From NCBI GenBank assembly GCA_013812995.1, contig JACCSL010000338.1:1-5260 (forward strand): DNA of 5,260 bases, given 5' to 3'. The DNA comes from Ardenticatenales bacterium (GTDB lineage Bacteria; Chloroflexota; Anaerolineae; Ardenticatenales; Ardenticatenaceae). The translations under genes and the position numbers were made by a program. Positions 1 to 3,761 of this stretch are shown in pieces (within the stretch, counting starts at the first letter, position 1; each line of letters begins with the position of its first letter). Below the pieces are notes generated by a model, which had not been told where the DNA came from, ran no database searches, and was given only the letters and a program-made list of their open reading frames with translations.

Positions 1-88
1 TAGCCAGGGCGTGGTGGCTGAGGGCGAGCCGCGCTACGTGTGCGGAGCCCTGGCACGCGACGGCAATCTCAGAGTTGCCATTGGATAA
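1..88 (+). CDS. 3' end of a small gene paralogous to the gene at 1960-2160 (partial)
   Basis: The first complete codon is at base 2 and the frame ends with TAA at 86-88, giving 28 C-terminal residues (SQGVVAEGEPRYVCGALARD, then GNLRVAIG). These residues match the last 28 residues of the small gene ending at 2160 at 25 of 28 positions. The DNA matches at about 74 of 88 bases by hand count. Most differences are at third codon positions, as expected if both copies have been under protein-level selection. The function is unknown. The gene starts outside the window. By analogy with the second copy it probably follows a 279-residue protein gene, but that cannot be seen here. No clear terminator follows: 89-105 has only a 5-bp GACCA/TGGTC hairpin without a T-tract. 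Confidence 0.75.
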   Translation, partial: SQGVVAEGEPRYVCGALARDGNLRVAIG

Positions 89-152
89 GACCACTCGCGT
101 TGGTCAAGGGGGTGGGGACGGTATCAATCATAAAGGGGGGTGGATCATGTTT

Positions 153-533
153 TCAGGCGTAGGGCTTTACCGCTAGCGTCCCAATCAGGGGTGTCATGTC
201 TTTGAGGTTATGCGTATACAGGGGTAGCTGCAATCGGTAAGCGACGGCTGCGATCAGGCAATCGGCCATCCCAATATGATGGCTGAATTGGAACTGCTCT
301 AGCTGCTGCATCGCCCACTGCTGGTCGGCGGCGGTGAGAAAAAGCAGCTCGCATTGGCTGAGCAGCGTCTTGCAGCGCACCTGGCTCGATTTGCTGCTTA
401 CCCCCTCCATGACTTCCAGCCAGGTAACGGAGGTCACCCCGTAGCGCTGGGGGTTGTTCAACCAGGTGAGGGCAGGCTGGTATTGGCGGTAGATGTGCAA
501 GATCACGGTGGTATCCAGAAGCACGTCTATCAC
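153..533 (-). CDS. PIN-domain toxin, VapC-like ribonuclease
   Basis: The 126-residue product has the order and spacing of a PIN-domain (VapC family) protein. The N-terminal strand VLLDTTVIL carries Asp7, a WLEVMEG helix carries Glu40, and GMADCLIAAVA carries Asp91. The C-terminal strand LYTHNLKDM carries Asn109 and Asp112. In this family these acidic residues bind the metal ion of an endoribonuclease that cleaves RNA, often tRNA, and shuts down translation. The length is normal for VapC and all the expected acidic residues are present, so the toxin appears intact. The start is a GTG that overlaps the TGA stop of the upstream antitoxin gene (GTGA), so translation is probably coupled and the antitoxin is made first. 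The exact RNA target cannot be told from sequence. Confidence 0.9.
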   Translation of the reverse strand: MIDVLLDTTVILHIYRQYQPALTWLNNPQRYGVTSVTWLEVMEGVSSKSSQVRCKTLLSQCELLFLTAADQQWAMQQLEQFQFSHHIGMADCLIAAVAYRLQLPLYTHNLKDMTPLIGTLAVKPYA

Positions 534-796
534 TGCTCGCCGCTCCCATAGGTTTTCAATTGGTTGGGCCTTTTACGGCGCTGTGCTTTGACCCACTCTA
601 CCGGGTCGTCGAGCTGCGGGTCGACAAACTCAATCGGTTCCATGGATTGCACCATAGCTGCGATTTCTGCGCCTGTTTTCGGAGGTGCCACGGGCGGAGG
701 GACATCCAGCGAATCAATCAGTAGCTTCGCCAGTTCCTTGCGGTCCTGGGCGCTCAGCGTCTTTGCCTGATCGAATATCTCGGTAACAGTTATCAT
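530..796 (-). CDS. antitoxin-like addiction-module protein, partner of the PIN toxin
   Basis: The gene encodes an 88-residue protein directly upstream of the PIN-domain toxin gene, overlapping it by four bases. The N-terminal half (VTEIFDQAKTLSAQDRKELA, then KLLIDSLD) is a predicted pair of amphipathic helices, as in small addiction-module proteins with a 'Lsp.eR.eLa..LldSL' pattern. The middle is proline-rich (PPPVAPPKTG). The tail is probably flexible and basic (QRRKRP), and tails of this kind usually wrap and block the partner toxin. The ATG at 796 is preceded by GAGGGAG (800-806 on the minus strand) at good spacing. No AbrB, RHH or Phd motif is obvious, so the antitoxin class is uncertain. 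It could either bind DNA itself or work only with the toxin. The antitoxin role is inferred from size, order and overlap. Confidence 0.8.
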   Translation of the reverse strand: MITVTEIFDQAKTLSAQDRKELAKLLIDSLDVPPPVAPPKTGAEIAAMVQSMEPIEFVDPQLDDPVEWVKAQRRKRPNQLKTYGSGEQ

Positions 797-813
797 GGTC
801 TCCCTCGATGTAT

Positions 814-847
814 GGAAGGGTCATCGCTTCCTATGGGTTGAAACCAT
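814..847 (-). promoter_or_regulatory. candidate operator of the toxin-antitoxin operon
   Basis: Two short inverted repeats lie side by side, 18-50 bases upstream of the antitoxin ATG. One is GGAAG-N8-CTTCC (perfect 5-bp arms). The other is ATGGGTTGAAACCAT, which is palindromic at 6 of 7 base pairs. Toxin-antitoxin operons are typically repressed by their own antitoxin or complex binding such sites. The arms are short, and no clear -35/-10 pair was found on this strand, so this is a positional inference. Confidence 0.3.
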
Positions 848-940
848 GACCTTCAGAGTGTGGCTGCTCCCGATCCTGAAGTGCCTTCCCCAGAGCAGGT
901 GGTTTCCCACTCACGCTCATTTTAACCAACTCAACGGGCG

Positions 941-971
941 TTGACAATGCCCAGAACAAAGGTTCTATCAT
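941..971 (+). promoter_or_regulatory. sigma70-like promoter for the gene at 1103
   Basis: A perfect -35 box TTGACA (941-946) is followed after 19 bases by TATCAT (966-971), which matches the -10 consensus at five of six positions. The spacer is a little longer than the ideal 17. Transcription would start near 978, immediately before the TTGGGG/CCCCAA inverted repeat, leaving a leader of about 120 bases before the ATG at 1103. Confidence 0.5.
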
Positions 972-978
972 ACTACTC

Positions 979-1009
979 TTGGGGATTTTTGCATAAGCCC
1001 CAATATTGG
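979..1009 (+). repeat. nested inverted repeat in the leader, TTGGGG...CCCCAA with CCAATATTGG palindrome
   Basis: TTGGGG (979-984) and CCCCAA (998-1003) are perfect 6-base inverted arms around a 13-base AT-rich centre. The right arm overlaps the perfect 10-base palindrome CCAATATTGG (1000-1009). It could be a protein-binding site, an RNA hairpin at the very 5' end of the transcript, or a relic of a mobile-element end. No transposase gene or target duplication is visible nearby. Confidence 0.4.
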
Positions 1010-1102
1010 TACATTCCAGGATTTAGGGGATTCTGTGGAGTGCGCCCCCTGTAGACTCCAGACTCAAGTCATCGTTGATGAGGAAGTAAGAAGGGCATTG
1101 TC

Positions 1103-1942
1103 ATGACAACACCTCCTGCGCCATTTCCACCCCGCTTGCATGTGTTGCTCGCCAGCAACGCGCCGCTCGGCCTGGTGCTCCGACGGGGACCGTCGAAGCA
1201 GGTGGCCACGATCCACTGGGATCGGCACAACGATGCGTTTGAGGTGGGGCAATGGCTGAAGGGGCGCATCTACGAGCGCCGCAGTGATCTGTCGCCCGAT
1301 GGCAAGTACTTCCTCTATTTTGCCATGAACGGCCAGTGGGAGTCAGAGGCACGGGGCTCGTGGACGGCTATTTCGCGCGCCCCCTACCTGAAGGCCCTGG
1401 CGCTGTTCCCGAAGGGGAATGGCTGGCATGGCGGCGGCCTGTGGACGGGCAAGCGCACCTACTGGCTGAACGACGGCTACGGGCACGGTGTGCTACGAAG
1501 TACCACCGAGGTGCAGCGGGATCTGGCGTATTCTCCCCCTCAACTCTATGGCGGGGAATGCCCGGGGGTCTACTACCCGCGCCTGCTCCGCGACGGCTGG
1601 ACGCTCCGGGAGCGGATCCAGGTTGCTAAATGGAAAGATGTCTTCATCTTCGAGAAGTGGGTAGCGCACGGCTGGGCTTTGCGCAAGCTCGCGCATGCCG
1701 AGGTCGACGCGCCCCCCGGCAAGGGGGTCTACTGGGACGAACACGAGCTCCTTCACCGGGCGTCCGGGGAGACGATCGCGTGCCCTGATTGGGAATGGGC
1801 CGAGCTGGACGGCAAGCGGCTGGTCTGGGCGGCGGGGGGCAAATTGTGGGCCGCGCGGCTGAAAGGGGATGGCTTGATGGGCCAGAGAGAACTCTTCGAT
1901 TTTCGCGGCATGGTCTTCGCACCCTTGCGGGCACCGTACTGA
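1103..1942 (+). CDS. conserved uncharacterised protein, WD/propeller-like sheet pattern
   Basis: The gene encodes 279 residues and starts at an ATG with AAGGG (1091-1095) seven bases upstream. I recognise the protein style as a widespread but uncharacterised bacterial family. It has LLASNAP...LVLRRGPSK (about residues 15-32), W-D and GQWLKGRIYERR (49-60), then DLSPDGKYFLYFA (62-74) and GSWTAISRAPYLKALALFPK (85-104). Aromatic and glycine-rich strands follow, with W-aromatic pairs such as DWEWAELDGKRLVWAAGGKL (229-248). LSPDG followed by a beta strand and repeated 'W...GG.LW' segments resemble blades of WD40/TolB-like propellers, but no full repeat register could be assigned. There is no signal peptide or membrane segment, so it is likely cytoplasmic. 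The small gene at 1960 starts 17 bases downstream and is probably co-transcribed. The biochemical function is unknown. Confidence 0.85.
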   Translation: MTTPPAPFPPRLHVLLASNAPLGLVLRRGPSKQVATIHWDRHNDAFEVGQWLKGRIYERRSDLSPDGKYFLYFAMNGQWESEARGSWTAISRAPYLKALALFPKGNGWHGGGLWTGKRTYWLNDGYGHGVLRSTTEVQRDLAYSPPQLYGGECPGVYYPRLLRDGWTLRERIQVAKWKDVFIFEKWVAHGWALRKLAHAEVDAPPGKGVYWDEHELLHRASGETIACPDWEWAELDGKRLVWAAGGKLWAARLKGDGLMGQRELFDFRGMVFAPLRAPY

Positions 1943-1945
1943 GTC

Positions 1946-1962
1946 GGAGGCGGCGTGCTGTG
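1946..1962 (+). promoter_or_regulatory. ribosome binding site that decides the GTG start at 1960
   Basis: GGAGG at 1946-1950 lies nine bases before an in-frame GTG at 1960-1962. The alternative in-frame ATG at 1990 has only AGGGAG 13 bases upstream, a poorer placement. The GTG start is therefore preferred. Confidence 0.6.
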
Positions 1963-2160
1963 CAGCGAAGAGGGAGCGCCTTCCGGGAAATGACCCTTGA
2001 GGTCCGCCGCGAGGGCGAGGGGCTGGCGGTGTATACCGAGCGCGGCAACAAGGTGGGCACCCTCAGCCGTGATAGCCAGGGTGTGGTCCGCGAGGGCGAG
2101 CAGCTCTACGTGTGCGGAGCCCTGGCGCGCGACGGCAACCTCAGAGTGGCGATCGGCTGA
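1960..2160 (+). CDS. small conserved protein, second gene of the module (full-length paralogue of 1-88)
   Basis: The gene encodes 66 residues if it starts at GTG 1960, or 56 from ATG 1990. The core reads TLEVRREGEGLAVYTERGNK, then VGTLSRDSQGVVREGEQLYV, and ends CGALARDGNLRVAIG. The alternation of short strands and turns suggests a small all-beta fold. The 'AVYTERGNKVGTLSRD...GEQLYVCG' pattern is faintly like the strand pattern of HIRAN-type domains, a weak suggestion only. The last 28 residues are repeated almost unchanged at the left edge of the window, with mainly synonymous differences, so this is a real coding sequence. It lies 17 bases after the 279-residue gene and ends just before a strong terminator, so the two genes form one unit. 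The function is unknown. Confidence 0.75.
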   Translation: MQRRGSAFREMTLEVRREGEGLAVYTERGNKVGTLSRDSQGVVREGEQLYVCGALARDGNLRVAIG

Positions 2161-2175
2161 GGCCCAGCCTACCTG

Positions 2176-2205
2176 GAGCACCCCCGTGGGGGTGCTCTTT
2201 TGTTT
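2176..2205 (+). terminator. intrinsic terminator of the 1103-2160 unit
   Basis: A perfect 10-base inverted repeat, GAGCACCCCC (2176-2185) and GGGGGTGCTC (2188-2197), folds into a GC-rich hairpin of nine base pairs with a CGTG loop. It is followed by TTTTGTTT (2198-2205). It begins 16 bases after the stop codon at 2160. Confidence 0.9.
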
Positions 2206-2282
2206 GCCATGAATCCGAGCAGGTAGGGACGATCTCTAGGAGACCAGTCGCGGGGCTGCCCTGACGGGCATGAACGGGGTGA
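2203..2282 (+). repeat. 80-base repeated intergenic element, copy A
   Basis: This stretch aligns without gaps to 2921-3000, with about 66 of 80 identical bases by hand count. The most conserved block is GGGGCTGCCCTGACGGGC (2252-2269), identical in both copies. It forms a TGCCC/GGGCA hairpin with a TGAC loop. A second small hairpin, TCTC-TAG-GAGA (2233-2243), is kept in copy B as TCTC-TGA-GAGA. The element starts within the T-tract of the preceding terminator and precedes the small membrane-protein gene at 2334. Its nature (structured RNA, mobile repeat or duplicated regulatory region) is unknown; no known riboswitch family was recognised. Confidence 0.7.
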
Positions 2283-2333
2283 GTGGGGGTGGCCCGCTCT
2301 CCTCTCTCAACCTACCTGAAAGGACTCCGAATC

Positions 2334-2540
2334 ATGTTTGTAGCTCTCCTCATCGGCTTCGGTCTGCTGGCCCTCCTCGCCATCCTGTGGGCGTGCGGTG
2401 TCGTGGAGGTGGTCGTCGCCCTCCTCCAGGAGCCTCTTGTATGGCTAGGCATCGCCGCTTGCGCCTATCTCACGATGGGCGGTCCCGGCAGTGGCGCAGC
2501 CGTCGAGTTGTTTGCGCTCGTCTTCTCCCTGGTGCCCTGA
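2334..2540 (+). CDS. small hydrophobic membrane protein (zero-frame product)
   Basis: The gene encodes 68 residues from the ATG at 2334, which has AAAGGA (2319-2324) nine bases upstream. The protein is almost entirely hydrophobic: residues 2-31 (FVALLIGFGLLALLAILWAC and onward) and about 35-68 form one or two membrane spans with a glycine-rich turn (MGGPGSG). No family was recognised. The frame ends at CCC-TGA (2535-2540). A +1 shift exactly there gives a further 29 hydrophobic residues, beginning DIDPIEFIIDLL, up to TAG at 2628, so the annotated end may not be the natural end. The 80-base repeat copy A lies just upstream. Confidence 0.55.
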   Translation: MFVALLIGFGLLALLAILWACGVVEVVVALLQEPLVWLGIAACAYLTMGGPGSGAAVELFALVFSLVP

Positions 2541-2628
2541 TATTGACCCCATCGAGTTTATCATCGACCTGCTGACCCTTTCCCTGCTGATCTTTGCCGT
2601 GGGCTGGGGGCTGCTATTCATCCTGTAG
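2538..2628 (+). pseudogene. +1-frame continuation of the membrane-protein gene (frameshift or second half)
   Basis: Removing one C of the CCC at 2535-2537 joins the upstream frame to DIDPIEFIIDLLTLSLLIFA, then VGWGLLFIL, and a stop at 2626-2628. The joined product is about 97 residues. The segment has a typical transmembrane composition, with acidic residues at its head. It has no ATG, and the nearest in-frame GTG/TTG starts (2491, 2512) lack a good ribosome binding site and would put a non-membrane-like stretch in front. It is therefore best explained as the C-terminal part of the gene starting at 2334. The cause could be a programmed +1 frameshift, a real inactivating mutation or a sequencing error. 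Confidence 0.5.
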
Positions 2629-2660
2629 TAGAAGGGGGGGCATGGGGCTCCTGATTGACC

Positions 2661-2666
2661 TATAAT
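2661..2666 (+). promoter_or_regulatory. possible -10 box for the gene at 2700
   Basis: A perfect TATAAT lies 33 bases before the ATG at 2700. There is no -35 box at the usual distance (2638-2643 is G-rich), and the TTGACC next to it (2655-2660) is far too close to serve. It may be a weak promoter or chance. Confidence 0.25.
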
Positions 2667-2699
2667 CCCATCAATTTCTTGACTCCTAACCAGGGCACC

Positions 2700-2873
2700 A
2701 TGCCTGACAAACCCGACGAAATCGAAGAGGACGATGGCGGCGTACCTCAGTGGCTCAAAGACATCCGGCGCGAGGACTATGAAGCCTCCAAGGGCATGAC
2801 ACCATCGGAAGGGACCGAGTACCACAGACGGCGAATCGAGGAGGCGTGCAAGAACGAGGCGCAAGCCAAGTAG
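2700..2873 (+). CDS. small charged protein, 57 residues, unknown function
   Basis: The frame starts at ATG 2700, with AGGG (2692-2695) close upstream, and ends with TAG at 2871-2873. The N-terminus is strongly acidic (PDKPDEIEEDDGG). It is followed by a helix-prone VPQWLKDIRREDYEASKGMT and an amphipathic SEGTEYHRRRIEEACKNEAQ. The 'KGMTP.E...Y.RR..EE' ending recalls small antitoxin-like or nucleoid-type proteins of cyanobacteria and Chloroflexota, but no family can be named. An upstream in-frame TTG at 2655 is possible but lacks a ribosome binding site. The strong terminator 17 bases after the stop supports a real, separately ended transcript. No cysteines suited to a metal site and no membrane segment are present. 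Confidence 0.6.
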   Translation: MPDKPDEIEEDDGGVPQWLKDIRREDYEASKGMTPSEGTEYHRRRIEEACKNEAQAK

Positions 2874-2890
2874 AGCGCGCCAACCGATCA

Positions 2891-2923
2891 AGAGGAGGGT
2901 TCCCAACCCTCCTCTTTTTGTTT
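2891..2923 (+). terminator. intrinsic terminator after the 57-residue gene
   Basis: A perfect 11-bp stem AGAGGAGGGTT (2891-2901) / AACCCTCCTCT (2905-2915) with a CCC loop is followed by TTTTGTTT (2916-2923). The arms differ entirely from those of the terminator at 2176, yet both run into the same 80-base repeat. Confidence 0.9.
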
Positions 2924-3000
2924 GCCATGAAACTGAGCAAGTCGGGGCCATCTCTGAGAGATCCGGTGCGGGGCTGCCCTGACGGGCAGGGACGGGGTGA
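2921..3000 (+). repeat. 80-base repeated intergenic element, copy B
   Basis: This is the gap-free partner of 2203-2282. The two small hairpins are retained and slightly extended: ATCTC-TGA-GAGAT at 2950-2962 and CTGCCC-TGAC-GGGCAG at 2974-2989. Downstream, instead of a membrane-protein gene, comes a non-coding stretch with repeats and then the broken ssb. Confidence 0.7.
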
Positions 3001-3148
3001 ATATCGAAGCGGTAAAGCGGGAGATCGATAAAACGGGTAAAGCAACAGCGCCCGGCCCACCGTCCTAGAGGGGAAGACGGCACTCGCGGGCGGTGGTTGG
3101 GAGTCGTTCGCTTGGTCGCCTTGCGCTTTATCGGGTTTATCGCTTCCA
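3001..3148. repeat. non-coding stretch bounded by an imperfect inverted repeat
   Basis: CGATAAAACGGGTAAAGC (3026-3043) and GCTTTATCGGGTTTATCG (3125-3142) are inverted copies matching at about 15 of 18 bases. A further related motif, GAAGCGGTAAAGCGG, lies at 3006-3020 and mirrors the CGCTTCC at 3142-3148. Between them, CCACCG and CGGTGG form inner complementary arms. No gene is evident. The right arm ends just where homology to SSB begins, so this may be a small mobile or structured element that truncated ssb. An iteron-like site is another option. Confidence 0.45.
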
Positions 3149-3502
3149 GGCAAGTGGGTGTGGTACCGTGTATCACCCTGGGGCGACCTGGGGGAGCAGT
3201 ACGCGCGGGCCTTACGCAAGGGGGACTTCGTGAAGGTGCGCGGGCGCTACCACGAGGAGCCCTGGACGGACGAGCAGGGTCAGACCCGCCAGACGCGCAA
3301 GGTCACGACTACCGTCGTTCGGCAACTGCGCGCCAGGATGGTGGTGCGCGAGCCGGAACCTACCTATGTGGCCTGGCTCCAGGAGAAAGAGATTTCCCTC
3401 CCCCTGCCTGGTCAGCGGCCCTCTGGTAGCACCCCTTATGGAGCGCTGCTTTTTGGGGTACGGCAGGGCACCTGGCGAAATGCACGACCCCTGGAACCGT
3501 GA
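3149..3502 (+). pseudogene. ssb: 5'-truncated single-stranded DNA-binding protein (SSB, OB fold)
   Basis: The frame beginning near 3149 reads GKWVWYRVSPWGDLGEQYAR, then ALRKGDFVKVRGRYHEEPWT, DEQGQTRQTRKVTTTVVRQL. This is the second half of the SSB OB fold: the 'W.rV..WG.lae....l.KGd.V.V.Gr' core, the 'W.de.G..R' turn and the last strand. SSB binds single-stranded DNA during replication, repair and recombination. The first half of the fold, about 45-50 residues, is absent, and no OB-fold sequence was found in any frame of 3001-3148. The only nearby start is GTG 3158, without a ribosome binding site and inside a core strand. The C-terminus (TYVAWLQEKEISLPLPGQRP onward) lacks the acidic DDDIPF-type tip that usually recruits partner proteins. 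It is most likely a gene remnant, probably of a plasmid, phage or accessory SSB. Confidence 0.7.
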
Positions 3503-3595
3503 TCTTGAGAGAGGGGAGAGACATTGTTCCTACCCGATACAAGGCCAAAGTCCCGCTGAAGAGTCTTTCTGCCTACAGTAGACACCCATCTGAAA

Positions 3596-3623
3596 TTGAC
3601 ATGTGCTTCTTTTCACATACATT
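3596..3623 (+). promoter_or_regulatory. sigma70-like promoter with an overlapping CRP/FNR-like palindrome
   Basis: TTGACA (3596-3601) is separated by 16 bases from TACATT (3618-3623; four of six -10 consensus positions). Filling the spacer is ATGTG-N8-CACAT (3601-3618), which fits the TGTGA-N6-TCACA consensus of CRP/FNR-family regulators in nine of ten half-site positions. A regulator bound between the -35 and -10 boxes would be expected to repress. Confidence 0.45.
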
Positions 3624-3640
3624 GTGCCTCGTAGCACAAT
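3621..3640 (+). promoter_or_regulatory. perfect inverted repeat at the predicted transcription start
   Basis: ATTGTGC (3621-3627) and GCACAAT (3634-3640) are exact inverted arms around the six bases CTCGTA. The repeat overlaps the -10 box and the expected start site. It could be an operator, or a hairpin at the start of the transcript. Confidence 0.4.
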
Positions 3641-3661
3641 CTTTCCGCACCACACGCGGCA

Positions 3662-3697
3662 CTCTGTTCCTCTTCAACGGGACAGAGCGCTTTTTTT
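3662..3697 (+). terminator. intrinsic terminator, possibly a leader attenuator
   Basis: CTCTGTTCC (3662-3670) pairs with GGGACAGAG (3679-3687), nine base pairs with one G-T, around an eight-base loop, followed by CGC and seven T residues (3691-3697). It ends transcription from the promoter at 3596, or from ssb, about 65 bases before the ATG at 3762. Full expression of the downstream gene would therefore need read-through or a separate promoter. Confidence 0.75.
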
Positions 3698-3761
3698 ATC
3701 CCTCGGCGCAACTCGGCGCGGGGACAACCTCTTGATTTATGATTTTGCTGGGAGGCAAGGA

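Larger units (their letters stand above)
797..1102. other. divergent intergenic region between the toxin-antitoxin pair and the 279-residue gene
   Basis: No credible gene lies in these 306 bases. The left part, just upstream of the antitoxin start, contains GGAAG-N8-CTTCC (814-831) and the near-palindrome ATGGGTTGAAACCAT (833-847). CTTCAG/CTGAAG arms lie at 851-856 and 876-881. The right part contains a sigma70-like promoter (941-971), a TTGGGG/CCCCAA inverted repeat nested with a perfect CCAATATTGG palindrome (979-1009), and a GGAGT/ACTCC hairpin (1037-1059). Because the region separates divergent transcription units, it must hold the control sites of both. Confidence 0.6.
3503..3761. other. 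regulatory intergenic region before the SBBP protein gene
   Basis: These 259 bases hold no credible gene. They contain in order a TTGACA promoter with an embedded palindrome (3596-3623), a second perfect inverted repeat (3621-3640), an intrinsic terminator (3662-3697), and an 8-base direct repeat CTCGGCGC-AA-CTCGGCGC just after it. A TATGAT box (3738-3743) without a convincing -35 box comes next, then the ribosome binding site of the gene at 3762. Confidence 0.55.

Noticed and set aside
89..105. GACCA/TGGTC hairpin as terminator of the left-edge gene
   Set aside because: The stem is only five base pairs and is followed by A and G residues rather than a T-tract.
1789..1959. Possible ATG-initiated N-terminal extension of the small gene at 1960
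   Set aside because: This part overlaps the C-terminal coding region of the 279-residue gene, is glycine/arginine-rich, and has no good ribosome binding site. GGAGG at 1946 fits the GTG at 1960 much better.
1753..2181. Minus-strand open frames opposite the 279-residue and small genes (1644-2060, 1753-2181)
   Set aside because: They are antisense to genes with conserved motifs and a conserved paralogue, and have Arg/Pro/Ser-rich shadow composition.
2252..2290. Known riboswitch (TPP, guanidine or similar) in the repeated element
   Set aside because: Fragments such as ACGGGGTGA recall parts of known motifs, but the remaining conserved bases and helices of those families are absent.
2283..2333. 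Upstream start (GTG 2283) for the membrane-protein gene
   Set aside because: The ATG at 2334 has AAAGGA at nine bases and is followed directly by the hydrophobic segment; the extra residues add nothing recognisable.
2445..3176. Open frame of 243 residues on the minus strand
   Set aside because: It crosses a strong terminator hairpin, a repeat copy and two plus-strand genes. The product has low-complexity Pro/Arg-rich composition and no recognisable domain.
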